This document shows, piece by piece, positions 1 to 7,434 of a stretch of 15,800 nt of DNA; within the stretch, counting starts at the first letter, position 1, and every line of letters begins with the position of its first letter. The DNA is from an uncultured Eubacteriales bacterium. GTDB taxonomy: Bacteria > Bacillota > Clostridia > Peptostreptococcales > Anaerovoracaceae. Where the stretch lies: contig CADBSL010000212.1 of assembly GCA_902797345.1 (NCBI GenBank), positions 1 through 15,800 of the forward strand, read 5' to 3'. Below the pieces are notes generated by a model. That model searched no databases. It saw only the letters and a list, made by a program, of their open reading frames with translations, and had not been told where the DNA came from. The position numbers were made by a program, and so were the translations under genes.

Positions 1-27
1 CGGCCGTTATTTATTCGGGTGTCGGGT

Positions 28-56
28 TTGATTTCCAGTCAGATTTATTATATAAT
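28..56 (+). promoter_or_regulatory. Sigma-A promoter of acn-icd
   Basis: The -35 box TTGATT lies at 28-33 and a perfect -10 box TATAAT at 51-56, with a 17-bp spacer. Transcription would start near 63, giving a leader of about 42 nt before the acn ATG at 105. The sequence match is seen directly; activity is inferred. Confidence 0.75.
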
Positions 57-60
57 AAAT
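43..60. repeat. 18-bp perfect palindrome over the acn -10 box
   Basis: The sequence ATTTATTATATAATAAAT at 43-60 equals its own reverse complement and covers the -10 box and part of the spacer. It could be the operator of a dimeric repressor of the acn-icd operon. It is purely A/T, so chance in an AT-rich promoter is a real alternative. Confidence 0.4.
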
Positions 61-90
61 TGTTGAATTGTAAGTATAAGTGTAACGGAA

Positions 91-96
91 AAGGAG
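91..96 (+). promoter_or_regulatory. Ribosome binding site that fixes the acn start
   Basis: AAGGAG lies 8 nt before the ATG at 105. An in-frame ATG at 60 has no ribosome site and lies at or before the predicted transcription start (about 63), so 105 is chosen. Confidence 0.85.
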
Positions 97-104
97 AGAG
101 GCAT

Positions 105-2030
105 ATGGGCAAATCTTTAGCGTACAAGATCTTAGGCAATCACCTGGTAGAAGGGGAACTGAAGGCCGGGAATGAGATCACCATCAAAATCGACCAGACA
201 CTGACACAGGACTCCACAGGGACGATGGTTTACCTGCAGCTGGAGGCTATGGAAGTGGACAGCATCAAAACCGAGTTGTCGGTGGCATATATCGACCACA
301 ACACCCTGCAGACGGGTTTTGAGAATGCGGATGACCACGCATTCATCAAAAGCGTTGCGAAGAGACACGGCGTGGTATTCTCCAAGCCGGGCAATGGCAT
401 CTGCCATCAGCTCCAACTGGAGAATTTCGGCATCCCAGGAAAGACACTGCTGGGTTCCGACAGCCATACGCCCACTGGCGGCGGCATCGGGATGATCGCC
501 ATCGGAGCCGGCGGATTGGATGTTGCGGTAGCTATGGCGAAGGGAACCTACAGCCTGACCGTACCGAAAGTGATCAATGTTCACCTGACAGGGCAACTGA
601 AACCCTGGGTCAGCGCGAAAGATGTGATCCTCTATGTGCTGCAGCAGCTGACGGTCAAAGGCGGCGTCGGCAAGATCGTGGAATATACCGGTGAAGGTGT
701 GAAGAACCTGACAGTGCCGGATCGTGCTACGATCACCAATATGGGAGCTGAGCTGGGAGCTACCACCTCCGTTTTCCCGAGCGATGAGAATACAAAGAAA
801 TTCCTGGCATCCCAGGGCCGCGAACAGGACTTCGTTCCCATGGAAGCGGACAAGGATGCAGTCTATGATGAGGTGCTGGAAGTGAACCTGTCGGAACTGG
901 TTCCTTTTGCGGCGAAACCCCACAGCCCGGACAATGTAGATTCTGTTGAAAACATCGGACAGATCAAAATCGATCAGGTCGCCATCGGAAGCTGCACCAA
1001 CTCTTCCTACACGGATCTGATGAAGGTAGCGGCGATCCTGAAGGGCAAAAAGGTCCATGAAGATGTGAGCCTCGTGATTTCCCCGGGTTCCAGCAAGATC
1101 CTGAGCAAACTGTCCAAGAACGGCGCGCTGGCAGACATCATCGATGCCGGTGCCAGAGTGATCGAGAATGCATGCGGTCCCTGCATCGGGATGGGTCAGT
1201 CCCCGAAATCCGGCGCTGTATCCCTCCGGACTTTCAACCGGAACTTCAAGGGCAGAAGCGGGACGAAGGACGCACAGGTTTATCTGGTGAGCCCGGAAAC
1301 CGCAGCGATCTCTGCGATCAACGGATATCTGACCGACGGTCGGACCAGCGGCGAGACCCTGCCGGTGATCGATCCGTACGAAGATTTCAAATTCAACGAC
1401 AGCTTCTTCGTTTATCCCGGAGATGCCAATAAATCGAATACAGATGTGGAAATGGGCCCGAATATCAAGCCTTTCCCAAGAAATATCGCGCTTCCTCAGG
1501 AAGTGAAAGGCAAAGTCGTGCTGAAGGCGGGGAATAATATCACTACTGATGATATCATGCCGTCGGATTCCAGACTCCTGCCGTATCGTTCCAATATCCC
1601 GCACCTTTCCAATTACTGCTTCGAGCTGATCGATAGTGAGTTCCCGGCCCGCTGCAGAGAAAATGGCGGCGGCGTCATCGTGGGCGGCGAAAACTATGGA
1701 CAGGGCTCCAGCCGTGAACATGCGGCTCTGGTACCGCTGTACCTGGGGATCAAATTCGTATTGGCGAAGTCCTTTGCCCGGATCCACCGCTCCAATCTGA
1801 TTAACAGCGGCATCATCCCGCTGGTTTTCAAGGACCCGGCGGATTACGACAAGATCAGCCTGCTGGATGAATTGGTGATCGAAGATGCACCGGCCCAGGT
1901 AAAAAATGAAGTGATCAAGGTGAGAAACCTGACCACAGGAGAAGAATACGAAGCTTTGCCGAACCTGCAGGATCTGGAAACTTCCATGATCGAAGCCGGC
2001 GGTAAGATCAATATGATGAAAGGAAACTAG
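105..2030 (+). CDS. acn: Aconitate hydratase (compact, Aquifex type)
   Basis: This cytoplasmic [4Fe-4S] enzyme interconverts citrate and isocitrate. The protein has 641 residues, shorter than the roughly 890-residue AcnA form and matching the compact type first defined in Aquifex. Visible signs are GSDSHTPT at about 118-125, the cluster ligands C297 (in GSCTNS), C357 and C360 (in ACGPCIG), the swivel-domain start NNITTDDIMP at about 477-486 and GQGSSREHAAL at about 532-542. The start is set by AAGGAG at 91. The next gene, icd, begins one base after the stop, so the two are co-transcribed and probably coupled. A promoter with a palindrome over its -10 box suggests repression. Citrate synthase is not part of the unit. 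Homoaconitase or isopropylmalate isomerase is less likely, because both large and small domains are fused and an isocitrate dehydrogenase follows. Confidence 0.93.
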   Translation: MGKSLAYKILGNHLVEGELKAGNEITIKIDQTLTQDSTGTMVYLQLEAMEVDSIKTELSVAYIDHNTLQTGFENADDHAFIKSVAKRHGVVFSKPGNGICHQLQLENFGIPGKTLLGSDSHTPTGGGIGMIAIGAGGLDVAVAMAKGTYSLTVPKVINVHLTGQLKPWVSAKDVILYVLQQLTVKGGVGKIVEYTGEGVKNLTVPDRATITNMGAELGATTSVFPSDENTKKFLASQGREQDFVPMEADKDAVYDEVLEVNLSELVPFAAKPHSPDNVDSVENIGQIKIDQVAIGSCTNSSYTDLMKVAAILKGKKVHEDVSLVISPGSSKILSKLSKNGALADIIDAGARVIENACGPCIGMGQSPKSGAVSLRTFNRNFKGRSGTKDAQVYLVSPETAAISAINGYLTDGRTSGETLPVIDPYEDFKFNDSFFVYPGDANKSNTDVEMGPNIKPFPRNIALPQEVKGKVVLKAGNNITTDDIMPSDSRLLPYRSNIPHLSNYCFELIDSEFPARCRENGGGVIVGGENYGQGSSREHAALVPLYLGIKFVLAKSFARIHRSNLINSGIIPLVFKDPADYDKISLLDELVIEDAPAQVKNEVIKVRNLTTGEEYEALPNLQDLETSMIEAGGKINMMKGN

Positions 2031-2031
2031 A

Positions 2032-3168
2032 ATGGAAGCATATCTGGAACAATTTGAAGCCATCGTGAAACAGCAGATGGCCCGTGTGGAAAAAATGAAA
2101 AACGATAAGGACTTTGTGGATTACAAAGCCCTGGATAAGATCATTATCGGCGTGGTAGGCGGAGATGGGATCGGTCCCGCCATCACCGCTCAGGCGCAGC
2201 GGGTGCTGGAATACCTGTTGGCGGATGAAGTCAAAAAAGGCAAGGTGGAATTTAAGGTCATCGACGGCTGCACCATCGAGAACCGTGCTGCGGCCGGCAA
2301 GGCCATCCCGGATGACGTGCTGGCAGAACTGAAAAAGTGCCACGTCATCTTAAAGGGCCCCACCACCACACCGAGAAAGGGCGACAAGTGGCAGAACGTG
2401 GAGAGTGCCAATGTGGCCATGAGAAAAGAACTGGATCTTTTCGCAAACGTCCGTCCTGTCAAGGTACCGGAGCTGGGGATCGACTGGACCTTCTTCAGAG
2501 AAAACACGGAATGCATGTATGCACTGGGGAGCCAGGGCGTGAATATTGGCGATGATATCGCATTCGACTTCAGAGTCTGCACCTCACCCGGTGCGGAACG
2601 GATCGCCCGTCTGGCCTTTGAATACGCCAGAGCAAACGGCAAGAAACGGGTGACGATCGTCACCAAAGCTAACGTGGTCAAGACCACCGACGGCAAATTC
2701 CTGGAGGAATGCAAGAAAGTAGCGAAGGATTATCCGGAGATCGAAGTAGACGACTGGTACATCGATATCATGACAGCGAAGCTCATCGACGAAAAGAGAC
2801 GGACCCAGTTTGAAGTATTGATCCTGCCGAATCTGTATGGGGATATCCTGACGGACGAAGCAGCGGAATTCCAGGGCGGAGTCGGCACTGCCGGCAGCGC
2901 GAACCTGGGGAAACATTACTGTATGTTCGAAGCCATCCACGGCAGCGCTCCCAGAATGGTGGAAGAGGGCAGAGACATCTATGCGGATCCCTGCAGCGTG
3001 ATCCGGGCAGGCGCGATGCTGCTGTCCCACATCGGCTATCAGGAGCAGGCGGACCGGCTGTATAAAGCAATCGATGACTGTGCCGCAGAAGGCCGGTATG
3101 TGATGACCGGCAGAAGCGACGGAGCGACTGGCGAACAGTATGCAAATTACATCATGGAAAAACTGTAA
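2032..3168 (+). CDS. icd: Isocitrate dehydrogenase (decarboxylating)
   Basis: The product has 378 residues of the isocitrate/isopropylmalate dehydrogenase fold and converts isocitrate to 2-oxoglutarate and CO2. GDGIGP is at 44-49. The substrate loop reads SANVAMR, with S125, N127, R131 and R141 in the arrangement of isocitrate dehydrogenases rather than isopropylmalate dehydrogenases. Other expected residues are Y163 (after RENTE), K212 (TKAN), and metal-binding candidates D245, D271 and D275. HGSAP is at 303-307. The two residues after it, which help set the coenzyme, are R308 and M309. This is neither the Lys-Tyr of the E. coli NADP enzyme nor the Asp-Ile of classical NAD enzymes, so the coenzyme is left open. 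The first 36 or so residues form a charged helical extension before the fold. The gene follows acn by one base, with AAAGGA just upstream as ribosome site. Confidence 0.9.
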   Translation: MEAYLEQFEAIVKQQMARVEKMKNDKDFVDYKALDKIIIGVVGGDGIGPAITAQAQRVLEYLLADEVKKGKVEFKVIDGCTIENRAAAGKAIPDDVLAELKKCHVILKGPTTTPRKGDKWQNVESANVAMRKELDLFANVRPVKVPELGIDWTFFRENTECMYALGSQGVNIGDDIAFDFRVCTSPGAERIARLAFEYARANGKKRVTIVTKANVVKTTDGKFLEECKKVAKDYPEIEVDDWYIDIMTAKLIDEKRRTQFEVLILPNLYGDILTDEAAEFQGGVGTAGSANLGKHYCMFEAIHGSAPRMVEEGRDIYADPCSVIRAGAMLLSHIGYQEQADRLYKAIDDCAAEGRYVMTGRSDGATGEQYANYIMEKL

Positions 3169-3176
3169 GGCATAAA

Positions 3177-3212
3177 ATAAAAAAGAAAGAAGATGCATAA
3201 GCATCTTCTTTC
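3177..3212 (-). terminator. Intrinsic terminator of the minus-strand small RNA
   Basis: A perfect 12-bp stem (GAAAGAAGATGC at 3185-3196 against GCATCTTCTTTC at 3201-3212) has a 4-nt loop. Read on the minus strand it is followed by TTTTTTATTTTA. On the plus strand no T-run follows, so it would serve icd only weakly if at all; its polarity points to minus-strand transcription. Confidence 0.8.
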
Positions 3213-3271
3213 AGGAATAAGAGAGTGTATAGAAGTTGATAATTGCAATCTTGGCGACATCTCTATGTCGT
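3177..3271 (-). ncRNA. Candidate small RNA, about 95 nt, antisense orientation downstream of icd
   Basis: On the minus strand a promoter (TTGATT at 3306-3301, 17-bp spacer, TATAAT at 3283-3278) predicts a start near 3271. The RNA would begin A plus CGACAU-AGAG-AUGUCG, a perfect 6-bp hairpin at its 5' end (3270-3255). A 42-nt stretch with no strong structure follows (3254-3213), rich in C and U toward its 3' part. The RNA ends with a 12-bp terminator hairpin and U-run. No reading frame or coding gene follows the terminator on this strand. Promoter, 5' hairpin, open seed region and terminator together are the usual plan of a trans-acting bacterial small RNA. I do not recognise the sequence as a known family. 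Transcription is inferred, not shown. Confidence 0.6.
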
Positions 3272-3277
3272 GACATT

Positions 3278-3306
3278 ATTATACACAAAGGTTGTCGATA
3301 AATCAA
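3278..3306 (-). promoter_or_regulatory. Sigma-A promoter for the minus-strand small RNA
   Basis: Reading the minus strand, TTGATT (3306-3301) is followed after 17 bp by a perfect TATAAT (3283-3278). Boxes and spacing are identical to those of the acn promoter at 28-56. No protein gene lies downstream on this strand before the terminator. Confidence 0.65.
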
Positions 3307-3419
3307 CAAATATTTCAAAAGAAAATAGGTTTTTTTATTCGTGTTTTTGAATGAAAAATATAAAGCATAATTCCTTCGGGAAATCAAAATTATGGCGAAA
3401 TTATTACGGAGAAAAATGG

Positions 3420-4046
3420 ATGAAAATGGATGAATGGTTGAAGAAAATGGAAATCGAAAATCTGGAAGATATGTCTTATCTGGAGAGTTTCTGCTCGGTG
3501 ATGGAGCTGGATGAGTCAGTGCCGGAGGATGTTTTCCACCAACTTTTTGCAGATGTGACTGCCGATGAGATCCGGGAAATGATGGATCAGTACCTGGAAG
3601 AGATCATGGCCGGTATCAGTGAAGACTGTATTGAATTCTTTTCATTCCTTTCATCTTACCGAAGGAGTTTCAAGGGAATGATGAATTATCTGATCCGGGA
3701 AGAACGGCAGGAGCGCGCTGCGTCGGAGCTGTTCCGTTTCCGGGAATGGTATCGGGAACCGGGAAGTGTGTTGTGCATGGATCTGAATGAAGGAAGAGAA
3801 TTCCCTGCCAGCGTCTGCGAGTCGTTGATCATGGGAAGGATGGAAAAACTTTCGGAAGGCAGTTATCGTTTTGATTATTCAGGTGCAATGGGATTGGAAT
3901 ACGACGAATACGAAGAGTATATCGACGATGAAGAGGAAGATTATCTGGACCTGGCGGACGATGACCCGAAGATGACACTGATCGATCCGGTGGACCCGGT
4001 CATAGACGGAGTGGATTACGAGAATGAGGAGGGGTATATGCAATGA
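3420..4046 (+). CDS. Acidic hypothetical protein A (unknown pair, first gene)
   Basis: I do not recognise this family. From the ATG at 3420 the protein has 208 residues. The frame stays open from an ATG at 3351, but that has no ribosome site, whereas GGAG at 3408-3411 sits 8 nt before 3420; the in-frame ATG at 3426 is a further alternative. The body looks mostly helical, with no signal peptide and no membrane segment. The C-terminal quarter is very acidic (DEYEEYIDDEEEDYLDLADDD and following) and tyrosine-rich, which suits a soluble protein that meets a basic partner or nucleic-acid-binding protein; this is inference. Its stop overlaps the start of the next gene in ATGA, so the two are translationally coupled and probably work together. 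I found no convincing plus-strand promoter; the AT-rich stretch at 3320-3371 is the likeliest place. A short UUCG-loop hairpin (3371-3382) lies in the leader. Confidence 0.75.
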   Translation: MKMDEWLKKMEIENLEDMSYLESFCSVMELDESVPEDVFHQLFADVTADEIREMMDQYLEEIMAGISEDCIEFFSFLSSYRRSFKGMMNYLIREERQERAASELFRFREWYREPGSVLCMDLNEGREFPASVCESLIMGRMEKLSEGSYRFDYSGAMGLEYDEYEEYIDDEEEDYLDLADDDPKMTLIDPVDPVIDGVDYENEEGYMQ

Positions 4047-4651
4047 CGGAAAAGAAATTGAAACAGATCCTGCAGATCGGCGACTGGGTGGAAGTCCGTC
4101 GTCCGGAGCAGTTTCTGACGCTGATGAATTACTATTATGATCTTTCGCCGGGAGTCCGGGAAAAAGTGATCGGAAAGATCCCCGACCTGGTGGATCTGAC
4201 GGAAGACTTCCGGAACTACTGTGCGAAGGGCATCGTGGAGTATGAGCCATCGATCCTGATGGTATTGACGAAACTGGTGGATGATATCCGGGAGATCCTG
4301 GGGGACAACAGCCGGGATCGGAGTCCGGAGGCCCGCCGGAAGGCGTCCCTGTTATTTGAAGTGTTTTCCCAGTGGTTTGGTTACTACGGAGAGGTCCAGT
4401 GTACCCTGGGACGGACGGATTTCGTTTGCAATATCGCAGAGGCGGTGGAGATCGCTGTGACCAATGAAGAGGCCAGGGATCCGAAGGCGCTGATGATGAT
4501 GATGCTGACCAAAGAGAGAGTAGAGATCATGGCCCGGCAGGAAGCCCGGGTCCTCAGCGAGACCAAATTGGATATGGAAACGCTGAAAGAGATGGTAGAT
4601 GATGATTTCGATATGGAGTCATTGAAGGATAACAAGAAATATCTGCAGTAA
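4043..4651 (+). CDS. Hypothetical protein B (unknown pair, second gene)
   Basis: The product has 202 residues and is not recognised. A strong ribosome site, AGGAGGGG at 4027-4034, lies 8 nt before the ATG, and the start overlaps the stop of the preceding gene by four bases. The sequence looks soluble and largely helical, with no transmembrane segment, no signal peptide and no obvious catalytic motif. There is a run of four methionines (LMMMML) in a helix near residue 150, and an acidic C-terminal stretch (MVDDDFDMESL) ending about ten residues before the C-terminus. The gene ends directly in a bidirectional terminator shared with convergent murI, so genes A and B form a closed two-gene unit. 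Both proteins being acidic and coupled suggests a complex or a shared regulatory job, but no function can be assigned from what is visible. Confidence 0.8.
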   Translation: MTEKKLKQILQIGDWVEVRRPEQFLTLMNYYYDLSPGVREKVIGKIPDLVDLTEDFRNYCAKGIVEYEPSILMVLTKLVDDIREILGDNSRDRSPEARRKASLLFEVFSQWFGYYGEVQCTLGRTDFVCNIAEAVEIAVTNEEARDPKALMMMMLTKERVEIMARQEARVLSETKLDMETLKEMVDDDFDMESLKDNKKYLQ

Positions 4652-4676
4652 AAAACCCGGCTGATGCCGGGTTTTT
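4651..4676. terminator. Bidirectional terminator between gene B and murI
   Basis: AAAAA, then CCCGGC (4656-4661), loop TGAT, GCCGGG (4666-4671), then TTTTT. The stem is flanked by A on one side and T on the other, so it terminates in both directions. It overlaps the stop codons of both convergent genes (4649-4651 and 4677-4675). Confidence 0.9.
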
Positions 4677-5481
4677 ATAATTCGAAATTCTTGAAAGCGA
4701 CTTTGAATTGGGATTCCTCAAAGATCGTATTGATCATGTTGATGAAGTTTTCCGACAGGTCGGAGGCATAAAAGGTGTTTTCGAAAGAAGAGCCCTTCGC
4801 CAGCATGTCCCTTTCCCGAAGGACGGATTCGATGGTGCCGATGACTTCCTGGGAGGGATCTACGATGGTGAGGCCGGGATAAAGCCGTTCGATCTCATCC
4901 CGGATCAGCGGATAGTGCGTGCAGCCCAGCACCAGAGTGTCGATGTGGTTGCTGTAGATAAAACGATCCAGGTAATATTTGATCGCCAGCGTTGTGATCT
5001 CGTTGCCCAGGATCCCTTCTTCGATCAGGGGCACGAAGATCGGGCAGGCTTCCGAATAGATGCTCAAACCCTCCTTGTGACGGCCGATGGCTGCGTCATA
5101 AGCTCCTCCGGAGATGGTGGCTTTGGTGCCGATGATGCCGATGTTGTTTTGCGGATCGCAGATCCGGGCCACGGCTTTGGCAGCCGGTTCGATCACGCCG
5201 ATGATGGGGATGTCCGGATACTTCTCACGGAGCAGTTCCAGGCAGGTGGCACTGACGGTGTTGCAGGCTGTGACGATCATTTTCACATCGTGGGAACGGA
5301 GAAAATCCGCAATCTCCATGGCGAACTGACGGATGGTGCTGACGGCCTTGGAGCCATAAGGCGTCCGGGCTGTATCACCAAAGTATACGATTTTTTCTTC
5401 CGGCAGCTGCTCTGCCAGATAGGGGATGGTGGTTAGTCCGCCTAAACCGGAATCAAAAAACCCGATGGGTCTGTTATCCAT
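4675..5481 (-). CDS. murI: Glutamate racemase
   Basis: This cytoplasmic, cofactor-independent racemase makes D-glutamate for peptidoglycan. The protein has 268 residues, normal for the family. The N-terminal motif FFDSGLGGLT is at about 8-17. The two catalytic cysteines are C73 in TACNT and C187 in LGCTHYPL, with H189 beside the second. FGDTARTPYGSK at about 34-45 is the conserved substrate loop. The ribosome site GGAGGT lies 7 nt before the ATG. The gene is alone on the minus strand, divergent from pepF and convergent with the unknown pair, and the small AT-rich region 5482-5609 holds promoters for both directions. Aspartate racemase is a distant relative but lacks this motif set. Confidence 0.95.
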   Translation of the reverse strand: MDNRPIGFFDSGLGGLTTIPYLAEQLPEEKIVYFGDTARTPYGSKAVSTIRQFAMEIADFLRSHDVKMIVTACNTVSATCLELLREKYPDIPIIGVIEPAAKAVARICDPQNNIGIIGTKATISGGAYDAAIGRHKEGLSIYSEACPIFVPLIEEGILGNEITTLAIKYYLDRFIYSNHIDTLVLGCTHYPLIRDEIERLYPGLTIVDPSQEVIGTIESVLRERDMLAKGSSFENTFYASDLSENFINMINTIFEESQFKVAFKNFEL

Positions 5482-5514
5482 AACAAATTACCTCCAATAA
5501 TCTATAAAATCCAC

Positions 5515-5543
5515 TTTACTAAGCGGATGATTTTCTATACAAT
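5515..5543 (+). promoter_or_regulatory. Probable promoter of the pepF-nadK operon
   Basis: TTTACT at 5515-5520 and TACAAT at 5538-5543 are separated by 17 bp. The predicted start is near 5550, giving a leader of about 60 nt. Its -10 box lies two bases from that of the opposing murI promoter. Confidence 0.5.
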
Positions 5544-5544
5544 A

Positions 5545-5573
5545 ATAATAATGATTATAATTTCATCTGTAAA
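5545..5573 (-). promoter_or_regulatory. Probable promoter of murI
   Basis: Reading the minus strand, TTTACA (5573-5568) and TATTAT (5550-5545) have a 17-bp spacer. The predicted start is near 5538. Several other TATAAT-like sites occur in this AT-rich stretch, so the exact boxes are uncertain. Confidence 0.5.
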
Positions 5574-5609
5574 GAGATTTCATAAAGATTTTGCAGGGAG
5601 GATGAATGA

Positions 5610-7433
5610 ATGGCAGAAAAAACGATCAGACAGAGAAGTGAGATCGAGCCAAAATATAAATGGAATATTGAGTCCATGTATAACTTTGACATGGTATGGG
5701 AAAGAGATTACGGAGAAGTCAAGGATGCCGCAAAGGAACTGGCGGAGTACCGGGGCCGGTTGACGGAAAGCTCCGGTGTGCTTCTGGAGTTTCTGGATAA
5801 GAGAAGCGAAGCCTGGCGGACCTTTGAACATCTTTACGTTTTTGCTCGGATGAAGCGGGATGAAGACAACCGAGAAACGAAGTATCAGGCTTTGTGCGAA
5901 CGGGCCCAGAAACTGGCGGTGACCTTGTCGGAATCCCTGTCCTTTTTTGCACCGGAATTAATGGCGATCCCCTGGGAGACCCTGAAGGGTTTCCTTCTGG
6001 AGGAAACCGGACTTCATGTGTATATCCACATGTTAAAATCCATCCGAAGAGAAAAGGACCACATCCTGACGCCGGAGATCGAAAGCATCCTGGCTCAGTT
6101 TGGCGAAGTGACTTCCGCACCTTCTGAGATCTTCAAGATGATCAACAATGCCGATATGAAGTTCGGAAAGATCACCGACGAAGAGGGAGAAGAGGTGGAA
6201 TTGACCCATGGGAATTACATCACGTTCATGGAATCCCGGAACAGAGAGGTGAGGAAAGCGGCCTATGAGGCCATGTACAGCGCCTATCTGAAGCAGAAGA
6301 ATACACTGGCTGCTACTTATAATTATAACGTCAAGACCACGAACCTGTCGGCGAAGCTGAGAGGGTATAAATCGGCCCTGGATGCGGAATTGTTCGGGGA
6401 CGACATCCCGGAAGAAGTGTATACCAATCTGGTGGATGCGGTCCATGAAGGGCTGCCGCTGATGCACCGATATGTTGGACTTCGCAAGAAGCTTCTGGGA
6501 GTGGACACACTGAAAATGTATGACCTTTATGTTCCGCTGATGGATCAGAAGGAAGAAGAGGCCACTTACGAAGAGTGTGTGGATCTGGTCAAGACGGCCC
6601 TGAAGCCTCTGGGCGAAGAGTACGGAAGTATCCTGGAGAGAGGCTTCGGAGAAGAGTGGCGCTGGTTGGATGTGTATGAAAACGAAGGGAAATCCAGTGG
6701 AGCGTACTCTTTCGGGAGCTATGACAGCCACCCCTTCGTGCTGCTGAATTTCAGCGGGAAGAAGAAATATGCCTTCACCATCGCTCATGAAATGGGCCAT
6801 TCGGTGAATTCCTTCTACACGCGGATGTACCAGCCCTTTATTTACGGAGGACATTCCATTTTCACCGCTGAGGTGGCGTCCACTGTCAACGAGGTGCTGC
6901 TGCAAAAGTACCTGGTATCACAGGCACAGTCTGTGGCAGAAAAGAAGTATCTGATCAATCTGCAGCTGGAGGATATCAGGGCCACCGTGTTCCGGCAGAC
7001 CATGTTTGCGGAATTTGAAAAAGCGGCCCATGAAGCGGCGGCGAAAGGGATCTCACTGACCAACGAATGGCTGTGTGATACCTATCTGGAACTGAATAAA
7101 CAGTATTACGGTCCTGAGGTGGAATACGATGAAGAGATCTCCATCGAATGGGCACGGATCCCTCACTTCTATAGTGACTACTATGTATATAAGTATGCGA
7201 CCGGGTATTCTGCGGCGCTGAAGATCACGGAACGCATCGAACAGGAAGGCGAGCCGGCCGTGGCGGACTATATCGAATTCCTCAAAAGCGGGGATTCGGA
7301 CTTCCCGATCGAGCTTTTGAAGATCGCGGGAGTAGATATGAGCCGGAAGGAACCGGTGGAGAATGCGATGCGTGTCTTTGGCGCGCTGCTTGATGAACTG
7401 GAGGCGCTGCTGCAGGATCCGGCGGAATTGTAA
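5610..7433 (+). CDS. pepF: Oligoendopeptidase F (M3 metallopeptidase)
   Basis: This cytoplasmic zinc endopeptidase of family M3B degrades short peptides. The protein has 607 residues, the usual PepF length. The zinc site is complete: HEMGH at 393-397 supplies two histidines and the catalytic glutamate, and E421 in FTAEVAS is the third ligand. The N-terminal half (about 1-200) is the helical domain that restricts access to peptides, and the C-terminal half carries the catalytic domain. The late stretch IPHFYSDYYVYKYATGYSAA, which lines the substrate cleft in this family, is intact. The ATG at 5610 is preceded by AGGGAGG at 5595-5601; two closer ATGs (5602, 5606) are out of frame. nadK starts one base after the stop, so pepF leads the operon. 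No signal peptide is seen. Confidence 0.95.
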   Translation: MAEKTIRQRSEIEPKYKWNIESMYNFDMVWERDYGEVKDAAKELAEYRGRLTESSGVLLEFLDKRSEAWRTFEHLYVFARMKRDEDNRETKYQALCERAQKLAVTLSESLSFFAPELMAIPWETLKGFLLEETGLHVYIHMLKSIRREKDHILTPEIESILAQFGEVTSAPSEIFKMINNADMKFGKITDEEGEEVELTHGNYITFMESRNREVRKAAYEAMYSAYLKQKNTLAATYNYNVKTTNLSAKLRGYKSALDAELFGDDIPEEVYTNLVDAVHEGLPLMHRYVGLRKKLLGVDTLKMYDLYVPLMDQKEEEATYEECVDLVKTALKPLGEEYGSILERGFGEEWRWLDVYENEGKSSGAYSFGSYDSHPFVLLNFSGKKKYAFTIAHEMGHSVNSFYTRMYQPFIYGGHSIFTAEVASTVNEVLLQKYLVSQAQSVAEKKYLINLQLEDIRATVFRQTMFAEFEKAAHEAAAKGISLTNEWLCDTYLELNKQYYGPEVEYDEEISIEWARIPHFYSDYYVYKYATGYSAALKITERIEQEGEPAVADYIEFLKSGDSDFPIELLKIAGVDMSRKEPVENAMRVFGALLDELEALLQDPAEL

Positions 7434-7434
7434 C

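Noticed and set aside
60..104. Upstream in-frame ATG at 60 as the acn start
   Set aside because: It has no ribosome site and lies at or before the predicted transcription start; the ATG at 105 has AAGGAG at ideal spacing and the family's normal N-terminus.
132..2063. Long open frame on the minus strand opposite acn (643 codons)
   Set aside because: The plus strand encodes an intact aconitase with all cluster ligands. The opposite frame is a codon-bias shadow with low-complexity histidine- and isoleucine-rich composition and no ribosome site.
3420..4651. Toxin-antitoxin system
   Set aside because: The overlapping pair is suggestive, but both products are about 200 residues, acidic and without nuclease, kinase or DNA-binding motifs, so there is no positive support.
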